62,423 bases of DNA, from contig NMRA01000064.1 in NCBI GenBank assembly GCA_002633005.1, positions 1,047,997 through 1,110,419 on the forward strand, given 5' to 3'. The notes under the pieces are model-generated. The model was not told the DNA's origin. It saw nothing but the letters and a program-made list of their open reading frames with translations, and searched no databases. Below are positions 46,601-56,603 of the stretch, one piece after another (positions within the stretch are counted from its first letter, which is position 1; the number at the start of each line of letters is the position of its first letter). The stretch comes from Phoronis australis (lineage: Eukaryota > Phoronida > Phoronidae). Made by a program: the position numbers and the translations under genes.

Positions 46601-47869
46601 CTTCAAAGGTCCTCAACAGATTTTCATAAAGTTTTGCAGATAGGCATCTATTAGTGAGCTGACGCTATCCTCTGGTTTTCAGTTTGATTCGTGATATTTT
46701 GTGCCACCTACTGGCCATTTTTACTATTTTGGAGTCTTGTTATGTGGCCTCTGCTCCTCTGTCAACCAAACCACTCTAAGGATGTTTGTGGAAATTAGGA
46801 TGTATGTTCCTAATGTGAAGAGGAAGTCTGACGATGATTTTCTGACGACTTCATGTACCGTGGCAACTCATAGTGGCAATTGTTTTTTTCGCCTATAGCT
46901 TCCTGCTGGCAATTTCATTTTTTTGTTTTCCTCGGTTTCGTAGAAGTACTTTGACAGATTTTTGTGAAATTTGGTAAATAGATTTGATGACACATACCAG
47001 TTTCAGATGGATTCACCGTATTTCACGTCATCTAGTGGCCATTTTTATGTTCCAAATAAAGACTCCTAGAAGCACATCATTTGCGGTGCATTTGTGGGCG
47101 CATTTCAACGCTCCGCGTTGCTCTTGTCAGATAATTTGTTGTGCACCATCAGAAACTCCAAAATTAAAGATAACTTCAATCTTTTAGTTAGCAGCATATT
47201 CTAATTTAGTACATATTCTCAAAGATTTGATGTGACATACATGATTATATGAGATTATGAGTTGGGAAAAATTTTGAACCTATTGACTAAAGTAAAGATC
47301 AGTAGAATGAAGCAGAGAATATATCTCTTGTGTTGGTTTTGGTTATGAAGTCTACCTGAGGCCGTAGTTGTTACGGTACGTACTTTGTGCTAATCATACG
47401 ATTGCATTTTATTTGTGACATTCTCTTGAACAGGATTGTGCAACGACTGTCTTCCTGGCTAACGCTTTCTGATAGCTTAGCAGCGAACGGTGTGACCACC
47501 ACTGGTGTTGCTGAAGAAAGTTGCACACAGGGCTTGAGTGACGTCAGTGAATCAGCACCTGGACAAAGTGATGTTCGTGGAGCAACGGTCACAGCTAACT
47601 CTAAGCCTGGTGTTGTGTGCAAAGCAGCGCCTGATGAGGGATCCCGCTGTGGCGAGAGGGTAGAAGCGTGGAGGACAGGTGGACCAAGTGACTGTGTTGC
47701 CAGTGATATCTCTAACCAAGCCAGTCACAGTGGCCCGCCTACCACAAGCTCATTGGACATTAATCTACCAGAGTTCCCTCTATTGCCCATGTCTAGAGGT
47801 TGTCGTCTATCGCTAACCAAATGCTTGGAGGAGTTGAAGAAAGCCTTAGAATGGCTAAACAGTTCATAA
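28697..47869 (+). CDS. UBE2O: E2/E3 hybrid ubiquitin-conjugating enzyme
   Basis: Nineteen exons are inferred, in order: 28697-28909, 29547-29720, 30630-30730, 31466-31526, 31980-32248, 32661-33206, 33809-33977, 36420-36522, 37156-37249, 37850-37961, 38747-38878, 39700-39830, 40051-41198, 41785-41885, 42338-42400, 43129-43332, 43865-44044, 44746-44825 and 47434-47869. All phases agree, giving 1438 residues against about 1292 in human. UBE2O both charges and transfers ubiquitin to misfolded or orphan proteins. The N-terminal half contains the SH3-like substrate-binding CR1 and CR2 regions (for example [12 protein letters not shown] and [13 protein letters not shown]). Exon 12 is acidic, and exon 13 is a long linker that should include the coiled coil. 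The UBC fold ends the protein, with catalytic Cys1197 (codon 43300-43302) in [15 protein letters not shown]. The start at 28697 has A at -3 and G at +4. An ATG two codons upstream is weaker. All introns are GT-AG except intron 7, which uses GC. Confidence 0.95.
31522..31785 (+). repeat. 52-bp tandem repeat containing splice donors
   Basis: Five units of 52 bp start at 31522, 31574, 31626, 31678 and 31730. The first unit begins inside UBE2O exon 4. Each unit repeats the sequence GAGTTGTGAGTCTTC, so the exon 4 donor (GTT|GTGAGT at 31527) is present five times (GT at 31527, 31579, 31631, 31683 and 31735). Units are nearly identical, so the expansion is recent. Confidence 0.95.
33481..33596. repeat. 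Perfect-looking hairpin, hammerhead-like centre
   Basis: Arms around TAGCGCATAAGTAAATAAGG and its reverse complement TTATTTACTTATGCGCTA fold into a hairpin of about 115 bp in UBE2O intron 6. The middle has CCAATCCAAC opposite CGAAACGTTGGATTGG, the GAAAC half of a Penelope-type hammerhead with a long stem I. The other half of the core (CTTAATGA) is altered. Confidence 0.55.
34856..35215 (+). repeat. 54-bp minisatellite ending in Penelope-like tail
   Basis: About five to six units of 54 bp, each containing GTGGCCACAGACACATTCAG and then TGTGTATCATTAC, run from about 34856 to 35155 in UBE2O intron 7. The last unit passes into a hammerhead-like tail with GTGAGGA (35167-35173), GTGTT/AACGC stem II and GAAACATGTC (35193-35202), homologous to 14940-15010. 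Because 54 is a multiple of three, long but meaningless open frames appear on both strands. Confidence 0.85.
35641..35895 (+). repeat. 55-bp tandem repeat, five units
   Basis: Units begin at about 35641, 35696, 35751, 35806 and 35861 with AGGAGTCTAGTGC, then ATCATAGGCATACAG and AGGGCCTGTG. They show moderate divergence. The array lies in UBE2O intron 7, after the 54-bp array. Confidence 0.85.
35897..36285. mobile_element. Possible MITE, TCGAAATTGA ends
   Basis: The left part GATCGAAATTGAGCTGAAAA and the right part TTGAGTTCAATTTCGAGTAT are inverted relatives. The interior repeats GAGTCTGAACTCGAACT-type words. It resembles the nested insert at 52505-52913. The exact ends are uncertain. Confidence 0.4.
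38216..38456 (+). repeat. Degenerate tandem repeat, about 45 bp
   Basis: Four to five diverged units carry the words TGTGTCATGACATTA, TTAGTTAGTGCTAG and CTCTCTGTG. The array lies in UBE2O intron 10. Confidence 0.6.
42431..42760 (+). repeat. 165-bp tandem duplication
   Basis: Two adjacent copies, 42431-42595 and 42596-42760, both start AGGTCGAGTTTTCAATTCAG and differ at only a few positions. They sit just after UBE2O exon 15, within intron 15. This is a recent local duplication. Confidence 0.9.
44989..47103. mobile_element. 2.1 kb repeat with GCGCCCAC ends
   Basis: It fills most of UBE2O intron 18. It begins ATGCGCCCAC and ends GTGGGCGCAT. Internally it is built from repeated blocks in which CACCTAGTGGCCATTTTTAC, CAACCAAACC.CTCTA, CTCCTAGTGGCAG and TGTATCTCCTAAAC return in the same order (for example at about 45300, 46265 and 46703; the last two are about 437 bp apart). 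A terminal fragment also occurs at 15660-15885. The family is not recognised. Confidence 0.6.
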
Positions 47870-48957
47870 CCCCAGTAAATAACTTTTACCTCGCGCTGTG
47901 GAATTTGGTATTTCATCTACAGTGCTCTTGTGGTTTTTCAATGCATTGTGGGACGTTTGTCGTAGACATAATAGATAAGTAGTGGATGTGCTAACAGATT
48001 CATAGTTTGGATTTTAGTTAGACTCCAGCGTGATCGGATGGCACGTTTTTCGAAAATCTTTCATGCAAAATATTTTTTGATCCATGATGCACTTTGAAGT
48101 TTGCTTTCAATCTTGTATTTTCCTATGTTTGTTACTTTATCGTACTCGTATCAAAAGCGTGTTGCAGTGGACCCATCCTTTCAATACACTTACAAGTGTT
48201 GTTTGCCCTCATATTGGTGACACAACACTAAGTTAACTATGATGTCATCCTATGTTCATAAGTCAAGAACTGTCCCACAGTGCATTGGAAAAGCAACAAC
48301 AGCCTTGTAGATGGAATCTCTAGAATTTAGTATTGGGTTGCCAAAACACAATCAATGTTAATGCAATAGGCACACCTTCCTCAACAGGTTTTGGTGTCAA
48401 CATAGTCGTCATCAGCTAGAACTACGCGTAATACATTCACCTATTGTGAAATAATCAGTCAAATTTGCTGTTTGTCTGTTTGAAATCCCTGATGTGCAAA
48501 ATAAATGTTGTCTTCTAGTTGTACTGCCTTACTTAGCATGTCCAAGAAGAGTCAGTAATGATCTTAGCTGAACATACTCAAGGTTATAGAGGATGATTAA
48601 ATGATTCTTAATATTCATCCATATACATGCCTGGTGTGGTAAGTCTGCCTTCTCCTGCTTTTTAGAAAGACCAAGCGAAATGCTTTATACTGTAGTAATA
48701 CTGGTGATTACAAACACCTTAGTGACCGGTTGTTAAAGACTGAGCCTTTAAAGTGGTCTGATCATCTAGAGGCATTCAGCAAACTGTGCTTGACTTATAG
48801 TGATATAGTATTTATTGGATGTGTAATGTTGGGTGTTAGTTCCGCTGTACCAACAAGCTCTGTGTGTGTTACATGTGTGTACAGTAACTTGCGCCTATAT
48901 TTACCAAATAAAGTTAACCTGGTTAACATGGTTTTCTCACTTACTTGACTTATGCCT
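47870..48957 (+). other. UBE2O 3' flank / probable 3' UTR
   Basis: No gene is seen. The sequence following the UBE2O stop is AT-rich. AATAAA occurs near 48499 (CAAAATAAATG) and near 48905 (CCAAATAAAG), and either could end the UBE2O transcript. Nothing else is identifiable. Confidence 0.4.
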
Positions 48958-49275
48958 CTGGACACCTTGAGGTGCATATGGCATCTACGACTGCTCGCCA
49001 TCTCGTCACTTTGAGGTGCGTAGGGCCTTTGTGACTGCTCGCCATGTGATCACCTTGTGGTGCATTGGGCCTCTATGACTGCTCGCCATCTCGTCACCTT
49101 GAGGTGCATAGGGCCTCTGTGACTGCTCGCCATTTGATCACCTTGAGGTGCATTGGGCCTCTGTGACTGCTCGCCATCTGGTCACCTTGAGGAGCATAGG
49201 GCCTCTGTGACTGCTCGCCATCTGGTCACCTTGAGGTGCATAGGACCTATATGACTGCTCGCCATCTGGTCCTGT
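48958..49275 (+). repeat. 44-bp tandem repeat, about seven units
   Basis: GACTGCTCGCCATCT recurs at 48989, 49033, 49077, 49121, 49165, 49209 and 49253, each followed by a TCACCTTGAGGTGCAT-like stretch and GGGCCTCTGT. There are a few substitutions per unit. It lies downstream of UBE2O. Confidence 0.9.
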
Positions 49276-49329
49276 TGGTAGACTTTGTCTGGATCTCGTT
49301 TCATGACATGCTAATATAGAGGTGTTCAG

Positions 49330-50385
49330 TTGTCACAGTTCTTCTCCAATTATGCACAGGCCTGCCTCGCTTCTGCCTCCCTTGGAGATTCTAGTTAAGT
49401 GCCAGCTTGGAGGTATTTGCATTCGGCTGGCGTAGTCTTTGACCAATCCACCCGCTCCACTTCCTTCTCTTAATCTGGATCTCTATGGCTTCTTGCCTGG
49501 CTCTGTGCAAACACAGTTCTCATTGTTTTGTTGCTCTGTTAGACAACTTGATTTGGAGGATTTGACGAAGACATCTGTTTTTGAACACTTAAGCCTTGTT
49601 GATGATGAATTTAGTAAGTGGCCTTGTCTCTGAGCTGCAAAGCAGTACGGACATGACAATTTGAGTTAAAGAGTTTGAGTTTAGTTTTCATGGAGTATGT
49701 TTTGGACTTCCAGACTGGTTTCAGCATGGCATGTGTTTAATACGGGCTTGATGTCTTCCTCTCTTCCACACTTATAGTGCTGCTAGGTGAAGGACTGGAC
49801 TTTTTCTAGCTCTTTCCCGGTCATTGAGATGTTGTCATTTTGTCCGGCGTGTATGCGCATCGTCTTAGTTTTCTCAACGTTGATTTGCAGTCCAATGTGT
49901 TTTGCTGCTTCTGAGAGTACCAGAGTCTTAAGTTAAATGTCCTGTTGTCGGTGACCTAGAGGGCAGAAGTCATCTGCATTACCGGCTCTCAAGGCGGCTC
50001 ATGAATGTCCACTGTGTAGTAGTTGGTGGGCAGGAGAATGCGGTGCGTGTCGCCCAATCACCAAGAAGACCAGTAACCATCTTTGTCGTAATGTTGTTAT
50101 GACGGGTAATGGCTGAATGAGTTNCAAAAAGAAGGTCACAAGTAGTTCTATTCAGTTGGAGAATTTTATGATGCCATCTTAACTGAGGCAGGCCAGCCAG
50201 TTGGCTCTCTATTGTGTTGGCAGGGAATGGGGTAATTGAAACTTGCGCTTCAGTTAACAATTCTAATTGGGTTTTGGCTTGAATTTTCAGCAGGGATAGA
50301 TTCCTCATGAAGTCTAGGAAGTTGAGGAAGAGTGATGAATTCCATTCGTTGAATTGTTCAACGATGACTCTTAGGGTAGCCATCT
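49330..50385 (-). pseudogene. LINE reverse-transcriptase relic
   Basis: Read on the minus strand, pieces in shifting frames follow the order of a non-LTR reverse transcriptase. RT block A region appears as TLRVIVEQFNEWNSS and LFLNFLDF (50383-50290). QWTFMSRLESR and then NADDF correspond to the catalytic FADD box (about 50010-49940). GLQINVEKTKTMRI and KELEKVQSFT follow, then KTKLKLFNSN, and a C-terminal stretch. The catalytic box reads NADD rather than F/YADD, and stops and frameshifts interrupt it, so it is inactive. There is one unknown base at 50124. Confidence 0.75.
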
Positions 50386-52381
50386 GGTCAGTGCATGGAT
50401 CGCTTGTCTTTCATTTCTCACAGAAATCGCCGTTCTGGCAAAACGGGCAGTTGCGTAAGATATGAATTCGACCTGCAGGACAATTGAAGGGACACAACCT
50501 CTCGCTGCGTCGTCGTGTAGTTTCAAACTTTCACTGAATCCGTTTTATTTTAGTAACCGCGAGTGACCCACACGGTCTCAGGTATACATGTCGGCTTTCA
50601 TTTTTTTCCCTAGGTGTATTACTGTTTGGCAACAACGTGGACGTAAGATTGCCCTAGATTGTGCATCGGCATAATTGGACTAAAAAACCTCAGTTAATCC
50701 GGCCAGAACAATTTATAGAATTCAAATTTGAAACTGTAGCATCCTTGGCTTTTTATGTTACTTTTTCTTAACGCGAGTGGATTCATTGAGGCAAATTTCA
50801 TTCTGAACTGTTTGTTTAACATAGTTTTGTATTTTGGGCTTGTGTAATTAATGTCTGAACATTTTGTTTAGATAGACGTCTCATTATCTTGAGTGATTTA
50901 CAATGATCACAATGAACAACAAACTGTTTACGGTCATAAATGTTCCCTGCTGAGAAATAATTACGTCGTTAGTTTTACAAACAATTTTCGTATCGTGATC
51001 TGTAAATATTTTTTCTAGTCCAGGTTGCAAAAAATCTTGTCTTTTCCCCATTTTCATCCCATATTGCTTTGTTTCTGACATTCGCGCCCTCTGTTGTTCA
51101 GTTTTTGTAAAGACTTAGTTTTTTTTCATCTTTAGCACCGCCGAATTCTTGGCGACGGGTGTGTAACTTTTATATCGTTTTCTAAAAAAAGTTCTTCGTT
51201 GTACGCTTTCTTTCGTTATATGTACGCTATGTAGGGACCAACGGTCGATTTGTTAGTGAGCACTGCGTTTCAAAAAAAGCTGGTCAGATATTTGAAAGTG
51301 AATACTGACCGCAGGATTCCTGTCGATGTTGTCTATCTGATAAGGCATAGTCCTTCCTGTGTCTACATCGTAACCTGTCATATCTTTATCTCTGGGTGGC
51401 ATGGAGATTGGAGAGCGGGCCCTGGTTAATATTTTGCGATTAACTGTCAAGAACATAATTTTGGACCATATTCCAATCACCATGACTACTGAATATATAT
51501 GTACTGTTGAGCAAGAATTTTTGTAAAAATCTGGACTATGTTTACTAAGCTATTTTTTCTAGGACCGTGTAGATTCACTTATGTGAGATATTTTCAAAAT
51601 GCATTTCATGGCTAAAATGATCCGTCTTGATCACGTTTCCCCCTAATAACTTCATACTCGAACTTGCCTGTTGTCTATCAATGCTTACACCTCTCGAATT
51701 TGAGGTGCCGCAGCCTAAAAAGCAATCGAATCCCAGCAAACCTGTTATCATTTAAAAAGCATTTTTGTGTGTCGAGTTTTTTTACGAGTCGAAATCAAAT
51801 ACGTCCACTCTTTTGTAGTAGTATTAGCGCTCTACAGTTGAAAAAATGAGCTACTAAACAACTGGTACATGTAAGTGTCTGGCCATGTGCTACTTACTCC
51901 ACGGTTAACGAAGCACGCTTACCACATATTCAGGTTGCAACCAGTGATGGAATCGTCTCACCTGATAATCAATTGTTTGTGTTGCATCCCAACACAGCAA
52001 ACTAGCACATTCATAAACGAGCCCTTACAACGGCAGGTCAGTACACGGTCTCCAATATTGGTCAGTAATGGTTGTCTGTTGGAGCGCAGTGATCTGAAAT
52101 TTCACTTGATAACTCTGCCATTCGCCTTAGAACTGTCGACTTTAAGGTGATTTTGTCTCCATTTTTGGTGACAATGGTGGTGATGTTGACAAAGAAACAT
52201 AATGAGTGTGTACTGTGTTGTTAAATAAGTTTAGAATATTAACAACGGAAAATTCTATACGACTGTGCTCATTGCGTGTTCAGTGGTGCCAGTTGACAAT
52301 GGACGGCAATTGGTATAATGAAAAGTCTCAGACATCAACCTTTTGACTAGGCACTATTCCACCATCAACATCGAACATAGA
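50386..52381. other. Stretch without a recognised gene
   Basis: Nothing is assignable with confidence. On the minus strand, 51483-51313 begins with an ATG, has a hydrophobic start (IMFLTV) and a coding-like sequence (SPISMPPRDKDMTGYDVD). It meets a possible donor (GCG|GTCAGT). Another short frame starts at 51081 on the minus strand. Neither has a partner exon or a recognised domain. Confidence 0.3.
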
Positions 52382-52504
52382 CAGCCGATTTCATAAAAGT
52401 GGTTTAAAGTTAAACCTGGTTTATACTGGACTTAGACCAGATTTGTGGTTTAACTTTTAGACCAGTGGTTTAGTAAAACCTGATTTAACTCCAGTTTAGA
52501 CCTG

Positions 52505-52913
52505 GACCCGGTCTCTAATCTTTGTACTCGAAACGAGCTCGAAACTATTTTTGGCAATTTCTCTGCTCCTTTTGTGCGAACTTAAGATAATTGGTTATCA
52601 GACTGTGCTCGAATACATTATAGTTTATGCATAGGAGTTTCTAGTTCAAGTTTGCCCTTGAAGACCCTTATATTCGTGCTACAAACTCGAGTAAAAACTC
52701 GAAATTTCGAGTTCAAACTCGAACTTATTGCTTTAATATTGGGTTTACAAACTGTGAACTAAGGGCAATTAATTATCTATGTAAGTTATTGTGTACTCGA
52801 GCATAGAATAATAAACACTTATCTTGAGTTCGCCCAAAAGTAGAGTAGAAAATGCTAAACCTAATTTCGAGTTCCATTTCGAGTAAAAAGATTGGAGACT
52901 GGGCCGTGGTCTA
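52505..52913. mobile_element. About 400-bp MITE nested in copy B
   Basis: CCCGGTCTCTAATCTTTGTA on the left and AAAAGATTGGAGACTGGGCC on the right are inverted repeats. The interior repeats CTCGAAAT/TTCGAGTT words. Copies A and C run straight through this point (ACCTG then TCTAAGTCA), so the insert is specific to copy B. Confidence 0.65.
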
Positions 52914-53470
52914 AGTCAGTTTTTATTTCACCAACGAGGTAAATATTATATTAAGATCTCAAACCAGGTTAACTTCAGACTTGGTCAGAACCAGGTTTAA
53001 TACTATTAAATATTGCAGACTTGTACGATATAGGTGAAACTGGATGATGGTGGTTTGTGCATTTACGACGCAGTTTTAGGGCGAGAACGGATTATTTTCA
53101 ATATTCAGTTTTAGGACGACACAAGATATCAAACGTAAAAGGGAGAGAATAAGAAATTTTGAAGGGGAGGGGGTCGGATCAAGGATTTTTAAAAGGAGGG
53201 CCTGGGTCAACAATCTGAAAATTATAGATTTGATATCACTAAAATCAAGAGAAAAGGGGGTCCGGACCCCTTGAACCCCTGGATCCGCCTATACGTGGAC
53301 CAGTACGTACTGAAGGATGTCCTTCGGATTCCTCAGAAAATGACGGTTCGAGCAGAGCGTCATCGTCGCAAGCGCTACGTGTTTGACTAAAAAGGCATCT
53401 AATGATTATTCTAGCTGAGTTCCATCTCAATTGGTCCCCGATTTAAGGTTACCGAGCAGGGGTCCTGTCC

Positions 53471-53627
53471 CAGTGGCGGATTTAGAAGGAGACCACGGGG
53501 GCCATGACCCCCCTAAAATTCTCCCAAATTCCAGTTGGCAGTTCGGGGGTGCTAATGTCTGACGGGCAAAATCCTGGCTAATACTCTGCCCTGTCTCCCC
53601 TAACTCTAAACCCTGGATCTGCCCCTG
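53471..53627 (+). mobile_element. 157-bp CAG...CTG MITE nested in copy B
   Basis: It begins CAGTGGCGGATTTAGAAGG and ends CTGGATCTGCCCCTG. The insertion site is the same as for 10737-10885 in copy A, and copy C has an empty site. Confidence 0.7.
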
Positions 53628-54264
53628 TGCACCTTTTGGACCCAAAAAAGGAAAATGACATGCAAATGGACGTGTGTATTTATAATGTTGCGGTTAATCG
53701 TGAACAAGTACTTTAATGTGTGTAGTTGTGTTGGACACAGACAATACAAAATGAAAAATCTCATGATATCCTAGATCTGCTACTGGGTCCCTAGCCGCTT
53801 TTCTTTGCAATTTTTCACTGATGAAATTTTCTTTCTGGCCTTTATCCTGGATCAATATCTCTCCAAGCTTGCTGCTTACGTTGACTTGATTTGGCACCAA
53901 TTTTCTTGTTCTCGACTATGACATTGACTTTTTCTTTGAGATATGGGAAGGAACATTTTTCCTCTTCAGAAAAGCTTTTAGCCTTTTTTGCAAATGTCTG
54001 CACTGATTCTACTGCTGTTTGCCATTGTGAACCCACGTGATCAAGTTTTCATTGAAGCACTTCCATAGTTTCTTTGTTGGGTTAATCCGGATCAACACAG
54101 TAGGGTGGCTGGATACTTTAAACCTAGTTTTACTAAACCCGCTACATGGTCTGACAAAACCAGGCTTTCAGATTTTTAAACCATGCTGGTGAAATGCAAG
54201 TTTAGGAAGACCATGTTTAAGTCTTTTTCCTGGTTTTGTTAAACCACCGTTATGAAATCGGCTG

Positions 54265-55285
54265 AGATTGTCTACCTATGGCGACGGGACCCGCATCCTG
54301 AACTTTGGAATTTCATTTGCAATCTGTGCCTCACACAAGTCCAAAAGCATACAGAGTCGATTAAAAACTAGCCAACTGCTAACGGTCAACATCAGCATTG
54401 AAAGTTACTGTCAAGATGGAAGTGGGGTGTGACGATTATTGCCGCCGGACATCAAGTCGTCTATGACCCTTTGTGCGACAAGTAATTTGTGGATAATGAG
54501 AATTATGACAATGTTATAATGAAAGTGATGATGATTAACTTAATTAAGAAGCATTAGATAAGTACGTTATTCTTATTTGGGCTCAGATATCAACCCTTTA
54601 TGAAGCTCCAGAATGTTAAAATATTGTTCATATGAGAGTCACAGTTCTTCGGCCAACAGCTGGCGCAGCTAAACTATTTATTTTTTACTTTTTTAACACA
54701 TTTGTCCGATCAATCTATTTCATTATATGTCTCACTTTCCTTGTCTAGTAACTTCAAATGAACAAAGCCAAATCAATGTACAATTCATAGCTCTGGACGG
54801 ACCCCACTTTTTAGTAAAAGGTTCACATTTACAAAAATTCGAGCTTACCTATTGTTTAGGCTAGGTGCACGCATGGGAGACTTTACAGTACAGCAATTCA
54901 CTTAATTTGCAATAGGGAAAAAGACACACCCGGAAATGCAACAGGTGCGCGGTCTCATAGTACAATCAGTACCAGAAAGATGTTTGGTAGCTCCTGAGCT
55001 TGGCAGTGAGTTCAAATACAGCCATACAAGACAGCGTCACCAATCACGCCAGAAACAGGTGTGCAACTTACATTTCGATTTATTTGGCCATTTAAATGAC
55101 TTGCAAGTTTCAAATTTTGTCACCTTCATTGAATTACCCCAGTCTTTGTAACATGTCTGACCCCCGTACGTCCAACAACTTTGTATTCTGATCTGCATTA
55201 AATACAGTGGGGCGTTTTGGGTAAAATTTGTCAAAGATATCTTTGAAATCAGTATGGTTCGGTAGTAGCCCTTCGTTAACACAAT
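54265..55285. other. Stretch without a recognised gene
   Basis: The sequence is AT-rich with short frames only. No repeat partner or motif was recognised within the window. Confidence 0.4.
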
Positions 55286-56217
55286 CTTCGTTGAAAACAC
55301 GACTAGACTTTTTGTTTGAAAGCTTGATACTGAGTCGCTCGTAGTTGATTAGTTATTCCATGTAACAGACACCCGACCCACATTACAAATATATAATACA
55401 TTGAGAGTACAAGATTTTTCAAGTCTAAATTAATTCATATCTAGGAACTCATTTCTACGTTTCTCCGCATTAATTAAACATCTAGCAACTTTTATCAGGA
55501 CAGTTAAATCACGAGTCTGTAAAAAAATCTGAGGGCTGTTCCAGTAAAATCTGTATGGGAGGGGGGGAGGCACCTTTTTTTCGCACCCACCACCCATATT
55601 TTTCATTTATTTCTTCAGCCTACCACCCGTAATTTTTTATAAGTTTGAAATGCGACCACCCGTAATTCTTTTTTGTTCTTGTCTTTGACTGCACAGGCGC
55701 TTGAGTTTATCTGTTCCTCCATCACCACTAACGTCATTCATTACTAAGAAAACATGTTTCTTATATATGGTTATTAGCCATCGAGAAATTTGAGCACCTG
55801 TGGTTCAATGGTGTTATGGGCATGCGGATGAGGAGATCGGAGGGAGTGAAAAAGTTGGAGCTTTTTGCAAGTTGCATTTTTGTTTCAGTTTTTGATTCTG
55901 TGCGGATTGTTTATAAAATTTACTAAAATTACCCACCATCAAACATTTATGGCCCAATGAAACAACAACGACCTGTAAATTTTTATTTTTTTGAAATACG
56001 ACCACCAGCCATTTTGAATTTAAATCAAACGCAACCACCCATAAATTTTTATTTCAGTTGCCTTCCCCCCCTCCCACACAGATTTTGCTGGAACAGCCCT
56101 GAGCACCATCACTTCCACTTTATCATTAATGTCACGTTAAGAAATGAGATTGTTTCGACACTACGAGCGACTCAGTAAGCAGCTTTCAAACAAAAAGTTT
56201 AGACGTGTTTTCAACGA
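55286..56217. mobile_element. Fold-back element split by a MITE
   Basis: Arms 55286-55344 and 56160-56217 are inverted repeats of nearly 60 bp: CGTTGAAAACACGACTAGAC then TTTTTGTTTGAAAGC, and ACTGAGTCGCTCGTAGT. Between them sits an independent MITE (55533-56099). The outer element was therefore present first. No coding capacity is seen. Confidence 0.65.
55533..56099. mobile_element. 567-bp MITE, GGGCTGTTCCAG ends
   Basis: Terminal inverted repeats of about 38 bp begin GGGCTGTTCCAG and include AAATCTGT and a G-rich tract. TGA lies on both sides (55530-55532 and 56100-56102), a probable 3-bp duplication. The interior repeats CACCCGTAATTTTT and ACCACC-type words. It is non-autonomous. Confidence 0.75.
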
Positions 56218-56603
56218 AAAGATATCTTTGTGAACATAATGAGCTTTTCTGTATCCCATACAATCATTTCTGGCAATATGATTGGGCGTTTGGCGGATAG
56301 GCCACCCTTTTCTGAGGCCTTGACTTCTGCTGATGTTTTTTATTTATGATCGCATCCATTTTCTTGGCAAGTGACGAAACAATGGTGTATGTACTATATC
56401 AGTCGCTCCCTATGTTTCACTCGTTCCAAAAACTGAAAAACAACTCCACCGGGCTTGCTGCATGTCGTCCTAATCCACACTAGTTCGGTAGCTTCCTTGC
56501 ATAATTTTCAATTCACTCTCAAGAGCTTTTAATCATATCGTAATTCTTCAGTCATGTTTTCTTCCAACTGAAGCTCCAGTCCTTTGTAAATCTTCGCTCT
56601 AGC

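Larger units (their letters stand above)
52382..54264 (-). mobile_element. DNA element copy B (Myb/SANT-like relic)
   Basis: The ends are CAGCCGATTTCATAAAAGTG and CGTTATGAAATCGGCTG, flanked on both sides by AGA (52379-52381, 54265-54267), a likely 3-bp target duplication. Minus-strand frames (54036-53842 and 53900-53694) encode SFSEEEKCSFPYLKEKVNV, then VIVENKKIGAKSSQRKQQAW. This resembles the Myb/SANT-like proteins of PIF/Harbinger-type transposons. It is 1883 bp long because of two nested inserts (about 52505-52913 and 53471-53627). No transposase was found. Confidence 0.72.
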
